From Dactylonectria macrodidyma (lineage: Eukaryota > Ascomycota > Sordariomycetes > Hypocreales > Nectriaceae), in assembly GCA_020744425.1 (NCBI GenBank), contig JAGMUV010000059.1, forward strand, positions 1 through 64,000: a stretch of 64,000 nt of DNA, read 5' to 3'. Below are positions 51,619-62,799 of this stretch, piece by piece. Position 1 is the stretch's first letter; every line of letters starts with the position of its first letter. Made by a program: the position numbers and the translations under genes. Under the pieces are notes generated by a model. That model had not been told where the DNA came from, did not search any database, and was given only the letters and a program-made list of their open reading frames with translations.

Positions 51619-51956
51619 CGAAAGACTCTTGATTTTCTATCTAAAGGAGCGACGAAGGTCGGTCTCTTATACCTATGTTCAATCTGCCGATATCATAGGC
51701 AGCAGGCTGCTGCCTGATGCTAGTGGTGGTCGTTCACTCTCATCGTGAACTTGTTCACGATGATCGTGATTCTTGCCTCATTTTGTGAGCGAGCGACTTG
51801 ATATTGACATTGGCTGACCCTGCCCAGGCGCTTCCGCGCGTCTGCTCCCTGGGCAGGACCTCGACAAGATAGAAAAGACAAGTCAAAAGACGGCCGGTTC
51901 GGAAAAAATATGTCCAGGGAAGAAATATAGTGTACAGATGAAGCCGCAAAAATAGA
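51619..51956. other. Spacer between Helitron fragment and PLC gene, with a perfect hairpin
   Basis: No gene. A perfect inverted repeat (tcatcgtgaac, two bases, gttcacgatga) lies at 51740-51763. The last part is the 3' flank of the PLC gene and may hold its transcription end. Confidence 0.5.
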
Positions 51957-54900
51957 TCATGGATATTTATCAAAGCTGGTCTTCTCTGTGCTGGACGTTT
52001 CTATCGTGCTTCTGGGGCTGGTGCTGATTCGGCTGAAGACTATTCCGCCCAGGCCCTTGACCCTGCTACTATCTATGGCGCGGCTGGGTGTGTCGATCAT
52101 CATCTTCTCAATCGAATCAACCTTGATCTTGCAGAAGAGCTTTGAGAAAAGGTACTGGTCACCAGCATGGTTGAGAAGAGGTAAGGTGCGGTAGCCTTGC
52201 TTGAGGTTGCCGAGCTTGGCAGTGTAGGTGGCCACTGCCGGTCCGTCATCGTAGTTCTCGCCATCGTTGGAGAGTTTGACAGACCATCGGACAAAGACCA
52301 GATCGGGTTGTTTCATCGTGGCTTTGAACTTGAACTGGCCATCAAACATGGGGTTGAAGCCGTTCTCTCGTACGATACTCGTCTGGAACTTTTGGGGCGA
52401 ATCAAAATCTCGAGGCAAGGCTGACTCTTTCTTCTCCTGTTTATCACTGGCGTGGAAGACCTCGACCTCGACGTACGGGTCCGTCGACTTGTTGGCGGGG
52501 AGGTTGGCCGGTGGCATAAGCTGTTGTGCCGAGATGACGTCGATGGTGAATGAAACAACACTGCGCTCCTTCTTGCACCCAGCAAGTTCGGGGTTATACG
52601 GGAGAACTTGGATCTCCCGGAGCTCCGCAGGTTTGAGCACGTAGCCCGAGAAGTCCCGGCCACCATCAAACATGGCGCGGTTGATCTGCATACCCAAGTC
52701 GAAGGTCTGCCAGTTGAGCGCAGCCATCTGAATTCCGCGGCGCCAGTACAGGAGGGGATCAAAGTTGTTGGAGGTGATTCGGGTGCGATCAGGGTAAACT
52801 CGCATCATGTAGCGCCGGTTGTGGAGATCGACAGCCATCTTCTGTTCCTTGGCCCGGAAGTGCTTGGCAAACCTCGACTCCATGAAGGAGAAGATGTGGT
52901 TGTACTGCTTCGCCTCGGCAGCGTCAAAGCCAGCAAAATTGACACCAGCACAGTAGACGCCAAGATCACCAAGCTCTTTAACAGTCTTGATAGACGTCTT
53001 TCGTGAGTTTCGCTCCCCGCCGCTCTCATTGTCGTTGGTGCTGCTGCTCATCATATCTTGCACCCAGCCCTCAGTAATTGTGTTGACACGAGTCTTGCTG
53101 GCCGGTCGACGAGAAGAAGGGCTAGGACTGAGCATGGGGCTCTGAGGAAGCGACTGCGAGGGCATCAACATGGCGCCATCAGTCACGGGACGAGTAAGTG
53201 CTGAGTTGAAGCTGTTGCCTCGTCGGCGGCCCCGGAAATCGCTGGCAGGAGGCTCCCGCTTGATCTGCGGCTTCTTGACCTTGATGAGAATGCGTTCCAT
53301 GAGCTCAGAGGGTGAAGGCAGCTTGTCATAGGAGTCTTCTAACGTCTCGGTGACCAGTCGAGAGCCGAAGGCCTCCTTCATAATGTTGACCATGATGGCT
53401 TGCTGATTAGGGTTGCAGTGAACCTCGAGGGAGATCCAGAGAGGGAACCTCGACTTGACAAAGGCATACTTGTTGATCGTGGTCATGACCTCACGGAAAC
53501 TAATCGATGTCGTAAGGGTGCGGCCGTGGTTGACCTCGGGCTGTCCAGAGTTGCCATCCCAGCAGTCAACCTCGACACAGCGACAGCCTCGAACAAGAAC
53601 CGAGATGTAGCCCTCAACGCTGGACTGACCGGCGACCTGTCGACCAAGGAGGTAGGTGTTGTGGGAGCTAGAGATGATGTATTCGTTCATAGGGCGGTCA
53701 AGAGTGTAGTTTTGAGGCTCCGGTACAATCGGTGAGTTGGACTCAGATGTCAGATACCTGACAAAGGCGGCTTCGGACATGATCTGCATGTCATGAGCCG
53801 CATCAGAGGTCTCGACTTCATCAGGTCGGTACCGACTGCTGAGGTAGGCAAATTGCTTCTCCCACATAGAAAGGTTAGAATCAACCTCCTCACCTTGGAC
53901 ATCGCGGAGGAAAGCTAGGAACTCTGGTAAGGTCATACCAGTCTCAGGTTTAGCGGCAAGGCTGCGAATGATTCGCTGAACATCGTGCCTCTGCTTCATT
54001 AGGCGGACGAAACCCTTGAACTCGGTAAAGTTGAGCTTCTCACGTCGTCGAACATCGGATAGGCCGAAGTTGGTTTCTATGGTCCACTGGGAGCAATAAA
54101 TATGAAGGTTCTGGCAAACACGCTTGACTCCGGCCATGTCCAGTTCCTCCTGCTCAGGACCACGGGGCTGGTGACCGAACTCCCTGATCATCTCAGTTTG
54201 CCAATACTGGGCCATGGCTCCATCGTTGAAGGCCATGAGAGAAGTCATCGATTCCTGCCGATAAGTCAATGTAGCCTCGAGGAACTCAGTCCAGCGGTTC
54301 AAGCCCTCCTCATTATCGGTGACAATGTGCAGAAGCTTGGTCCTCGAGTTGTCTGGGACGGTATAGATGATGGTGAACCTGGTATCCGCACACGATTCGG
54401 ACATTCCAAAGTCAAGGCAGTATTGTTGAATATCAGAACCAGTTCGGATCTCTTTGATCTCATCGACGTGCAAGGACTTGTGTGAGCGGGCAGGGTCCCA
54501 CAAGAGCTTGTTGGATTCGGTCTCATACACAAGCTTAACACGTCTCGTGCGACTTCTCCTGGACACCTTGAGAACTCTACAACCATTTCGAAGCTCGGCC
54601 GGCAACACAGGTCCGGCCTTGGCACTAGCACTTCCATCAATTGAGCCGGCAGCGCTATTGTTGCTTGATGAGTGAGTGGCTCCGTCGAGGCCAAAGAGAG
54701 AGATGTTGCCATCCGGAACCGGGTCAGCCTCCTCGTCCGTGTCAGCCAGGGCGTTATACTCTAGCGGCCGTGGTGGGGCAGTGGCGTTGCTGTCACTCCG
54801 ACGGCGCAAGATGCTGGGACCGATACTGCCGTTCCGGCTGGCAGGGGCTGCCGAAGATTGTTGTCTCCTGCTGGCAAACCGATGCGCGCGATTAGAGAAG

Positions 54901-55382
54901 CGGCGGATCAGGTTGCTGTTCTTAGGCGAGGCCTCGGGCAATGCGCTAGGGTTGCTGTTTGCCAAGCTTTTACCTAGTGAGTCGTTTCTCGTCTTGCGAG
55001 ATAGTATAGTCTCTGGTAGCGGAAAGTTGGAGGGGCACGGGTCCTCATCCCTGCCGTGCATGGGTTCAGGCGACAGCTGGACTGAGGAACTCGTAGTCAG
55101 AACGACGGTATCGTGCGACATTATGGGCGATCCTTGTTGTGAGTTGGAGGCTGCTGAGGACGCGCTGATGGCCGACACCGGGACCGTCGAGGGCTGAATG
55201 TGTGAGAGGGTCGTTGGAACCCAGCCAGGGTAACAGGTCGGCAACTGTGCCGATAGCGAGATCATGTCTATACGTAGTTGAGGTGAAGGGGGGGAGGAGG
55301 ATGTGATATCGTTCGGGGTCTGAGTTGGAAGGAGACGTGACTGTGTGATTGTGGTGGTGATCGCACTATGTAAGTACACCAT
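51957..55382 (-). CDS. Phosphoinositide-specific phospholipase C (PLC-delta type)
   Basis: An intronless frame of 1,141 residues starts at ATG 55382. After a low-complexity Ser-rich N-terminus (1-250) come a PH-like domain (about 260-380, VLKVSRRSRTRRVKLVYE), EF-hand-like helices (about 400-555), the PI-PLC X box (about 560-710: NEYIISSSHNTYLLGRQ, H574; VNHGRTLT, H617; SLEVHCNP), the Y box (about 797-925: LGDLGVYCAGV, SNNFDPLLYWRRGIQMAALN) and a C2 domain (from about 940, VSFTIDVISAQQL, STDPYVEVEVF). It hydrolyses phosphatidylinositol 4,5-bisphosphate to IP3 and diacylglycerol at the plasma membrane, in calcium signalling. The two catalytic histidines are present. The spacer between X and Y is basic and Ser-rich, as in other fungal PLCs. 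It appears fully functional and marks a return to core genome. Confidence 0.96.
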   Translation of the reverse strand: MVYLHSAITTTITQSRLLPTQTPNDITSSSPPSPQLRIDMISLSAQLPTCYPGWVPTTLSHIQPSTVPVSAISASSAASNSQQGSPIMSHDTVVLTTSSSVQLSPEPMHGRDEDPCPSNFPLPETILSRKTRNDSLGKSLANSNPSALPEASPKNSNLIRRFSNRAHRFASRRQQSSAAPASRNGSIGPSILRRRSDSNATAPPRPLEYNALADTDEEADPVPDGNISLFGLDGATHSSSNNSAAGSIDGSASAKAGPVLPAELRNGCRVLKVSRRSRTRRVKLVYETESNKLLWDPARSHKSLHVDEIKEIRTGSDIQQYCLDFGMSESCADTRFTIIYTVPDNSRTKLLHIVTDNEEGLNRWTEFLEATLTYRQESMTSLMAFNDGAMAQYWQTEMIREFGHQPRGPEQEELDMAGVKRVCQNLHIYCSQWTIETNFGLSDVRRREKLNFTEFKGFVRLMKQRHDVQRIIRSLAAKPETGMTLPEFLAFLRDVQGEEVDSNLSMWEKQFAYLSSRYRPDEVETSDAAHDMQIMSEAAFVRYLTSESNSPIVPEPQNYTLDRPMNEYIISSSHNTYLLGRQVAGQSSVEGYISVLVRGCRCVEVDCWDGNSGQPEVNHGRTLTTSISFREVMTTINKYAFVKSRFPLWISLEVHCNPNQQAIMVNIMKEAFGSRLVTETLEDSYDKLPSPSELMERILIKVKKPQIKREPPASDFRGRRRGNSFNSALTRPVTDGAMLMPSQSLPQSPMLSPSPSSRRPASKTRVNTITEGWVQDMMSSSTNDNESGGERNSRKTSIKTVKELGDLGVYCAGVNFAGFDAAEAKQYNHIFSFMESRFAKHFRAKEQKMAVDLHNRRYMMRVYPDRTRITSNNFDPLLYWRRGIQMAALNWQTFDLGMQINRAMFDGGRDFSGYVLKPAELREIQVLPYNPELAGCKKERSVVSFTIDVISAQQLMPPANLPANKSTDPYVEVEVFHASDKQEKKESALPRDFDSPQKFQTSIVRENGFNPMFDGQFKFKATMKQPDLVFVRWSVKLSNDGENYDDGPAVATYTAKLGNLKQGYRTLPLLNHAGDQYLFSKLFCKIKVDSIEKMMIDTPSRAIDSSRVKGLGGIVFSRISTSPRSTIETSSTEKTSFDKYP

Positions 55383-57818
55383 GGCGCATCTGAAAGTTGC
55401 GTCGACATTTACAGGAGATTAGCCAGTAGGATGAGCCATGGTGGAACGCGGGGGGGGGGGGGGGGCAGTAATTACAGGGAAAGATACAGTTGCAGAGACT
55501 GATCCCTTCGTGGAGTAGCCGTCATCGACCTTCTGGGGCCGACGGCAAACGGAATGCCGCGGGAGCAGGGCTGGAGCCCGAGCAAGGGTGTGAGCGTAGG
55601 CCTGGTGGATGGACGGACGAAGGTATCAACGGAGATGCAGGGACGGCTGCAGCACGAGATTGTCAAGTGGGCCGCAGATCCCAGCTGGTCAAACCGCCAC
55701 CGCAAATTCCCTGTCCTCGTCCATAATCAAATAAAACCAACCGGCTTGATCACTAAGGCCATCAATCCCGCATGCTGAATACGACGCCGTCGTCGCAGGT
55801 AGAAGGTATCAATTCGCCCAGAAGTGCTGGAGATCCTCGCGAGGCCGCTCGTTAGAATTGATCAGTACCGCCGGCCGCAATCGCCCGGTACGCTTTATCG
55901 TCCGCCTATCACGCTACGACCCGGGCGTCACCGAGTCTAGCACGTGGCAAACGTCAACCCGGATCGGGAATCGCACAAACGGCTCGAGTGACCGCAGACG
56001 TGTATGGGCCGTGGGTCTAGGACAACCCTCCAGAGATTTTGAAATTACGTTGCACTCTATTCCAGACAACGAACGGTCGCCGCCAACCAACTCCTCTGCG
56101 TACGAACCTAAAAGGGCCAAGGTTGCAAATCAATCCACTGAATGCACGGTCCATTCCACGAGCCTGGTCGGCTAATGGATTATTAATCCATCCATTCCAC
56201 TCGAAGCATTCATGGACTGGATGGAGTGGATTTAAGGAGCAATTTAAGTGCTCCCCGCCAAGTTAGGTGTGCGAGCTTAACTCTGGCCGACAGCTACCTT
56301 AGAACCAAATCATCGTGAACTCTCTCGGCAACGCAGAAGGGGATCGTGTGAGTCTCTGACCTTCAGGACGGAAATGAACTCAATCAATCAATCAATCAAT
56401 CTCTGCAACGCAGCTTTTACTGGCATTTAACGAAAGCAGTACCGTTAGAACCGTTGAAATTTTCTCACTGGCGCTATATAAATCACGATATGTCGAATAA
56501 AGTTTGCATGACAAACAACAAAGTGAAGAAAAAACTAGGCGACAATGTAATCACCTTTCCATTACAGCGTGGGCGTAGACCGGTCACCGTACCGCCTCCG
56601 TCCGCTGAGGCGTCGCTCAGAGGCACTCCAAGAAGCTTGCATATCGGATATGAATTGTCTCGACCTCTTCCTCATTACAGGTAACCAACATGTCCTCAAG
56701 GGATTAGAATGATAGGTCATCCGCTTAGCACTACGCACCTGTTGCCGCTTTCTTGGCTTCCTCGCCTGCTTCTTGGTTATCCTGTGCGATGGCCCTCTTA
56801 GCCCCCTTTAAGATATAATTGACTTTCCCTTGCTGTTCCCTTCCCGGCTATCGAGCTGTTGGAGTGAATGGTCCCCACGTCTATATTTTAGGAAATTAAT
56901 CATGTAAGGACGGACAGTAAGGGTCCCCTATGAGGCCTGAAGGGGGGACCCAGGCCTTAAACTCCTATACTTGGGAAAAGTATATTCACAATAGCCAGGA
57001 TTGATGTTCAAGGAACGAAATATTTCTAAATGCTACCAATTTTAATATCGTTTAACTGCGACACTGAATCGAATATACCTATACTTGACAGGGATGCACC
57101 CGCTTGTTCATTTCACTTTCATCCTTCTAATGCAATAATCATTATGTCAGGCAGGGCGTCAATGGAATAATTGATAGTGATCATTATCAATCATTTGTCA
57201 ATAAGTCAATCATTATTAATGAATGATGCGTTAGCCTGGATGTACTTGATACTTCGTCCCTCGGCATTGCTTCAAGACTAGAGTACGAACACCTCTAGTA
57301 CGGAAGTTGTGCCTGTTTCACGGACAAAGGGCACATTCTCGCCGTCTATGAGGCTGATGTTTAGCCCGTACTTAATAATGTAGTAGTTACTAAAACGAAC
57401 GATGCTCTGACCCGTATGCTCTTGAAGAACCTCTCCATTGAAAGAGGCATACTTAAACCCACCTCACTCCATAATCAAGGTCGCGAGGGAATGTGTAAAG
57501 GACAGCTGCAGTTTGAAATGAGGAATGCGATGTAATTAGAAATTAATAGACGCTTCTGTAATATAAAGTAATTATTCCTTGCTGCTGCTCCGTCTCCTTC
57601 TATACGATTCCGTTGCTAGCGTGGTTGCTTAGAGTACGGTCTTCGGCAGTTTTCTCGGACTATGCATGATCCTGTCTATAGGTCAGACTGGGAAGACGTA
57701 AAGGGAGATGATCGTACTCCTGACACCAAAGCGCAAGCTAGAGACGAGAGCTGAGCAACGCGCAGCTCTCGTCCTCTCGCCCCCCCCCCCCCCCCCCCCC
57801 CCCCCACCTCCGGGGCGC
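55383..57818. other. 2.4 kb without a supported gene
   Basis: The PLC promoter side is at the left. A 16-17 base G run lies at 55450-55465. Between about 56125 and 56240 several ATCCAC/GTGGAT and TCCATTCCAC motifs recall the subterminal repeats of the hAT element at 47521-48846, suggesting a decayed hAT end. A (CAAT)n tract is at 56380-56400. Near 57160-57225 AT-rich inverted repeats (attgatagtgatcattatcaat) occur. A C run of about 25 bases at 57781-57805 borders the next gene's 3' end. No open frame shows family resemblance. Confidence 0.5.
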
Positions 57819-58256
57819 TTAGAGCCAGCCCTCATCACGGTCACTAAAGGCTCTAGACACGATTTCCTCAGAGGATCTTTTTGAAAGGTGCCCGGTCTGG
57901 TCTTTCTTACCATCCCGGTAAGTCTTGATGGCGGAGTGTATAGTCTGGAAGAGCTGAGCCGTCTGACGAGTCTGCTCGTCCATCCGTTGACGAAGTTGAG
58001 AATACAGATTCTGGAGCATCTCGATTTTTGTTTCTTTCTCGACCATGGAGCGCCGCAGTGCATCATTCTCCCTGCGCAGCTTGAGAATATCTTGTTCGAG
58101 GGACGCGAGGATGTCACCTCCTGGCTGGGCCTGCCGATTCACATGGCCGAGTGGGTTTCTCTGAGACAGCGGTTGGGATGGGGCGACTACTGTCCGGGGA
58201 GACATCCGGTCCCGAGCGGACTGAGGAGGCAAGGGTGGTAGCTTCTTCTCGTACAT
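57819..58256 (-). CDS. Small coiled-coil protein (unknown)
   Basis: Starting at the ATG of MYEKKLPPLPPQSARD the frame gives 145 residues. The first 50 are Pro/Ser-rich; about 52-100 is a strong coiled coil (LEQDILKLRRENDALRR...KETKIEMLQNLYSQLRQRM), and the end is polar (SKRSSEEIVSRAF). The upstream in-frame region lacks another ATG. A TATAAAG motif lies about 55 bases before the ATG on the minus strand (about 58312). The frame runs through to a stop 13 bases from a long C run. No family is recognised. The heptad pattern, TATA box and compositional coherence make it a credible gene. Confidence 0.62.
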   Translation of the reverse strand: MYEKKLPPLPPQSARDRMSPRTVVAPSQPLSQRNPLGHVNRQAQPGGDILASLEQDILKLRRENDALRRSMVEKETKIEMLQNLYSQLRQRMDEQTRQTAQLFQTIHSAIKTYRDGKKDQTGHLSKRSSEEIVSRAFSDRDEGWL

Positions 58257-60079
58257 AGCCAGGAAGAATGTGGTGTGGGCAAGCGAGTTCGTTTGGACTT
58301 GGAAGGCCACACTTTATACATGTATGAACTGAAAGGTTTAAATAAGTTATAGGAAGCAAAGCGGTCGGAGGGGATGAGAAATCAGGCTGGTGATAAGGAG
58401 ACCGGCTGAGTTTCTTTCGACTGCGAGCCCTGCCCGTCCGGAGTATAACAGCGTGGGAAGGGTTCTATGGGACTTGTACCCCCGGGCGAAATGAATTCCA
58501 TTCCATGCGCTGGTGGCGCTGCCAAATCATGCCAGGATGCCCTTAGGATGCCCTTTCCCCCTGCATCCCTGCAGATCTGCGAGCCTCTCGACGACGATCA
58601 CTTCCGGTTGTTGGCAAGGACCGGGGGGGGGGGGGGGGGGGGGGTGGCTAGCGGTTGGCAAGAGGTTCACTTGGCCCGTGCTCGGCATTAGATGATGAAA
58701 AAAGTGGAACACTTGTGATGGCTCTCTGACATATAGAAATGAGTGGTAAGAATGGCAATTGTGCTTGGAATACCGACGGAACTTCCCTCTCTATGCTTAC
58801 GCGGGGAGCATTCTTAGGCTGTGACGACAGGGGTATCATAAGCCACTCGACCAACTCATGAAGGATTCAGTTCACCTTGCGGCAGGCCGGAGCCGTGATA
58901 TTGACGTCTCGTCATATGCCCAATACACTTGCGTATGAACTCGTTGTTGTTATGCAGCTTGTCATGCTGTGGCACCCGGCGGAATATAGTAGAATTCTAC
59001 GGCTGTCCCATGTTTTGGCGAGAAGAAGGCGGACTTGCTTGATGGCGTTTGTCTCCCAGGTGTGGCTGTTTTATGAAACGTGCACGGACAGGCTTCGAAT
59101 TTCGCTGATTGGTCATTCTCGCCACTTGGTGGTTTCGTCTCTTGGTTCAACGGCGCGCACCCGGGCCTTAACGACCTCCTCGGCCACCCTGGCAGCAAGC
59201 GCGCACCGCTCCGCCTTATGATTCGACCCTTGCCGGCACGACAGAAGTCTCAACGTCTCCCACCAAGCGAGGCCGCCGACTCAGAGTCTAGCCTGCTCAA
59301 TACTTGCCACATACCCCGGAGCAACGATGATCGAGCTTACCTCTTCGCCTAAGAAACGTGATAGCACGAATGATAATTTCGCGAGGGCGACCTAACGCAT
59401 TATGTGAAGAAGTTGGCCGCTATAATGCTGATGTCTACATTGTAGTGCGCCGAAATCATCGGCACGATGATCACAACTCCACTGACGACCCCTCATTTCC
59501 GACTCCTGTTGTCGAGATTGTAAAGGATGCTCAGGGAGGTGGAGGGCTGAGCTGCCCCCTTTTACTTTGCTTTTGGCGGGTGGTTGATAGCCCTCGGACA
59601 AAACACCGGCTGAACGAGAGTACAGGCCAGTCGCATCGAGCCACTTTGTTTTTACTGCACGCCGCCCGCTGAGACTCGCTACCTGCGAACGATCCCTCCT
59701 TTTCACGCCAGCTGCTTGCCTGCTGTTCCTCGTTCAGCCGTCCAGATCTCACCACACTCGCCCAGCTGCTTGTGTGTATGCCGCTGTGTTATCCGCAGCA
59801 GCAGCAGTAGTAGTTGTAGTAATATTAATATTACATGGCCTTCGCCCGCGGGCATGCCAGTCTATCTAAGGTTCTAAATACAGTGGGAAACCGTGGGCGT
59901 GGCCCTGGATAAAAAACCTGTACTCCAACGCCTTCCTGCCGCTCGCGATACCTTCGTACACCGAGCTTAGCCTCACCGCTAAGCGCCGATTGCCGTGTAG
60001 ACCGTATGAGCTGCTATTTAGCACTCTTTCCTCCTCAATTTCCCATTTATCAACTAGCCGCACCGCCAGCCGGCACATA
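58257..60079. other. 1.8 kb without a supported gene
   Basis: Frames of 60-114 codons appear on both strands, none with a recognisable domain. A G run of about 22 bases (58622-58643) artificially creates Gly-rich frames. A short GCA/GTA-rich microsatellite lies at about 59800-59822. Otherwise nothing. Confidence 0.5.
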
Positions 60080-60305
60080 CAGTGGGATGCATTTAGTTTG
60101 AATATAGCCAGAGGTATCACCCGACAGGGTAAGTCAGATTGGCCCAAAAGCATCGCAGGGGTCAACGCTGCTTTAGTATTTTTCAACCAGCCTTTGGCAT
60201 CTGCCATTAAAGCAGTGATCAAGTCCATGGTATTCTTGGACTAGCATGGCTGACCCCTGTCGGGTCAATATCTCAGGGTATATCCAAACTAAATGCATCC
60301 CACTG
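60080..60305. mobile_element. mariner-type MITE (226 bp) with TA duplication
   Basis: The ends form inverted repeats of about 50 bases: cagtgggatgcatttagttt on the left and its mirror aaactaaatgcatcccactg on the right, continuing imperfectly to cccgacaggg/ccctgtcggg. TA stands on both sides (60078-60079 and 60306-60307). There is no coding capacity. The TA duplication and size fit a Tc1/mariner-derived MITE. Confidence 0.88.
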
Positions 60306-60380
60306 TATGCGACGTGATCGAGACGATCATGACGCTTGGGGTGTCGACTTCACCGCAGGGGCCTCATCGGAGCCACCTCT

Positions 60381-60671
60381 TTATTTGTATCCCACCATCT
60401 TGGCGCAGCACTCGCAGTAGTAGAGGTTGTGGGCGATGCGGACCATGCCCATGGTACTGATGTCGTCGGTGGATGTGACCTCGGCGGAGCGGGCGCATCG
60501 CATGCAGCGAAGCACCTCGACGGAGGCGATGGGGAGTTGTACTGAGTCCATGCTGTGTTTATAGCCGGCGGCAGAGGCGGAGTCGGATGCGATGTCTGAG
60601 TCGGTGGAGACAGAAGACGAAGACGAAGAAGAGCCGTAATGTTGGCTAGAAGGTCGGCTGGAGGAGGGCAT
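60381..60671 (-). CDS. Small protein with a two-CxxC zinc motif (unknown)
   Basis: A 96-residue frame starts at MPSSSRPSSQ in good context (catcgccATG). The first 45 residues are Ser-rich and probably disordered. The C-terminal half has RCMRCARSAEV and YYCECCAKMVGYK, giving C-x2-C and C-x2-C about 30 residues apart, a compact zinc-binding fold as in small conserved fungal proteins. An AT-rich stretch (atttatattac) lies just upstream on the minus strand. No introns. Function unknown. It lies 75 bases from the mariner-type MITE. Confidence 0.7.
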   Translation of the reverse strand: MPSSSRPSSQHYGSSSSSSSVSTDSDIASDSASAAGYKHSMDSVQLPIASVEVLRCMRCARSAEVTSTDDISTMGMVRIAHNLYYCECCAKMVGYK

Positions 60672-62179
60672 GGCGATGTAATATAAATATTAGATATCCT
60701 CCACGTCAGGGGATGGGAGGTGCGCTGGCTGGCGGGTTGTGTCAGTATGGATATTTCCGGACGAGTCGCCCCTGGGCGTCCCTTTCGTCCTCCTCAATGG
60801 TTCCCATCCGTCTTGCGAGGCTCTGGCTTTGGGACATCCGGCTCAGCGGGTCTCCCTCACTCTCTAGGGGCGTGCCCGCTGGCGCAACATCTGCTGGAGG
60901 CCCGGTTGTTTCGGAGACGTCTTGTAAGTCCTGATGACCCCCAATTTCCGATCCTCAGCTCCCCGGCATAGCTGCTCGTTTCTCCAGTCCCAACTCTCAA
61001 CGGGATCTGGATCTGGCCCTAGGCTTTTTACAGTGGAGGCTTTTTGCTTGACAACTCACTATCGATGTGATGTTGATTATCCACGGTTTCCCCTACGAAG
61101 AGGAAGAGGCTGTGTGTGTTTATTACGGAATGCCCTGTTGATCGGGTTTGGTGCGATGCTGCGACGTTGGTGGATCCCGAAATAACCACTATGGAAAGCT
61201 GGAACCTAGAATTTCACCTATGTGGTCTTGAGCAACTTTGGCCCCCTCGATATTCCTCGTGGATTCCAATTCTCGTAGATGGTATGTCATGAATTAAAAT
61301 GACATGACATGATGGCTCGATCCAGTCCGAAATGAATTCTGCTGCTGCAGAAGCCGGTTTTGGTTTGACGTTGACGCACGATATCTCTGTCCCAGCGCGA
61401 AGGCACTCATCACATCCCCATTTGGACAACTCGACTAACGTCGCTGGCGTGTCTCCTCTCGCGCATACCACGTGCGAGCATCGCTGGGTCCACTGTAGCT
61501 CATCAACCTCTGATCGTCCGGCCGTCTGGGACAACCATGACTGACGGCCGTGTTTGATCGTCTCGTCAAGTGTCTCGGTTGCTATCTCGATTCATCCTTG
61601 ATTTTGCTGCCTCTCGCCACCGTTTAAACTAATGCACCCTAATGTCTGGTGATACAGACGGACAACCCACTCATCTCCAGCGTAAAAAGGGGGGGGGACA
61701 CAGTGCCTAACATTTCTTCACGGGCAGATAGTCTCTCCATTATCACGCGCAGGCAAACACTGGGTCACGCAGCCGGTTAACTGTAGAAGGCGTCAGACCA
61801 CCATGTGCTACCCATCTTGATCATCCTCATCTCGTGAGTTCCCCGCGTAAGAGCATCTCTTGGCTTTGGGTGGCCCCGGATTTTGGTTTGCGGGGAGTAG
61901 AGCAGGGGCATTGAATTGAATGTGCCTGAGCAGATGGATGCCCCTTTTTACTGGTTGTTGGCTTTTTTTCAATGCGAGGTCACAACCCCACCTAATATGT
62001 CACCTGTGCGCTAAAATCTCTTCTCGCTCAGGGACAAAACTCCCTGAGCGAACCTGCTTCTTCGTATACGCCCTTGCTAGCTGTCAGACCCTTGGCCCCG
62101 TGACAATAGGTTTGCTCTATCCATTTGCTGGTATTTTCCATCGGTGGCAGCGAAACAGAAGATGAAACGCTGACAAAGA
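60672..62179. other. 1.5 kb without a supported gene
   Basis: The 5' flank of the CxxC protein is at the left. Plus-strand frames at 60713-60971 and minus-strand frames at 61214-61534 lack family resemblance. A G run of nine bases is at 61689-61697. Nothing else stands out. Confidence 0.45.
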
Positions 62180-62799
62180 CTAGATTGACCCGAAACTTTC
62201 CGTCTGCCTAGCTGGACTGGTTCTATCATCCCACGGCAAAGCCAACCCGGCATCAGGTCGTACTGGTTCGCTACTCTGCCCATGCCGGTATTGGGCCGTC
62301 ATCGAAGGATTCCAGGAGGCAATTTTTGAGATGGAATCAATCGTCTTACGGCCTATCTGAATGACTGTGAGCGGAATCTATGAAATCAGAAGTTAGAGAA
62401 CTTACTGGATGGCTCTTTGTGGGATTTAGCTAGCTCAAAAAGGGTCGACAAAAGCTTTTTCGTCTCTTTCCAATGCTCTTCTGTTGTTTTAACCCGGTCA
62501 TAATAGTCCGCCATCGACTGGTCTGTATATCCCATCGATTGCTTTAAAGCCCTGACTTGAGCAATTAGAGATTGATTGACCGCGAGGAGAAGCTCTGGCG
62601 TGGGTTTTGTGAAGGGGTCGACACTCGCACGGGGCTGGTTGGTGATAGCCACCCAGTCACAGAGATCCGTCGTCGGAGCAACATGGGAATCAATAGGTGC
62701 GGAGGATGGAGGATTGTAAGAATCCTGGCCACCATCAAGGGCTTGGGTTAAAGAGGAATCGAGAAGTACGTCCAAGTTGATGCCAAGAAGAACTACCAT
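62180..62799 (-). CDS. Unknown two-exon protein, possibly N-terminally truncated
   Basis: Exons 62799-62406 and 62352-62180 are joined by a 53-base intron (GTAAGT...GATAG) in phase, giving about 188 residues from MVVLLGINLD. The middle is helical (LLLAVNQSLIAQVRALKQSMG, then a coiled-coil-like EEHWKETKKLLSTLFELAKSH). Exon 2 adds RKTIDSISKIASWNP and a polar end (SFGSI). Upstream in the same frame there is an ATG at 62939 (MSPKDKDSLDRQLEEFIKL), followed by a TAA and then further in-frame coding texture (LDLPERPTTSREPS) down to 62799. The original start may be at 62939, with a Gln codon changed to TAA. No domain is recognised. Confidence 0.55.

Noticed and set aside
58467..58712. Gly- or Pro-rich small proteins over 58467-58712
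   Set aside because: They depend on a homopolymer G run; changing its length by one base moves the frame, and all three frames are equally open.
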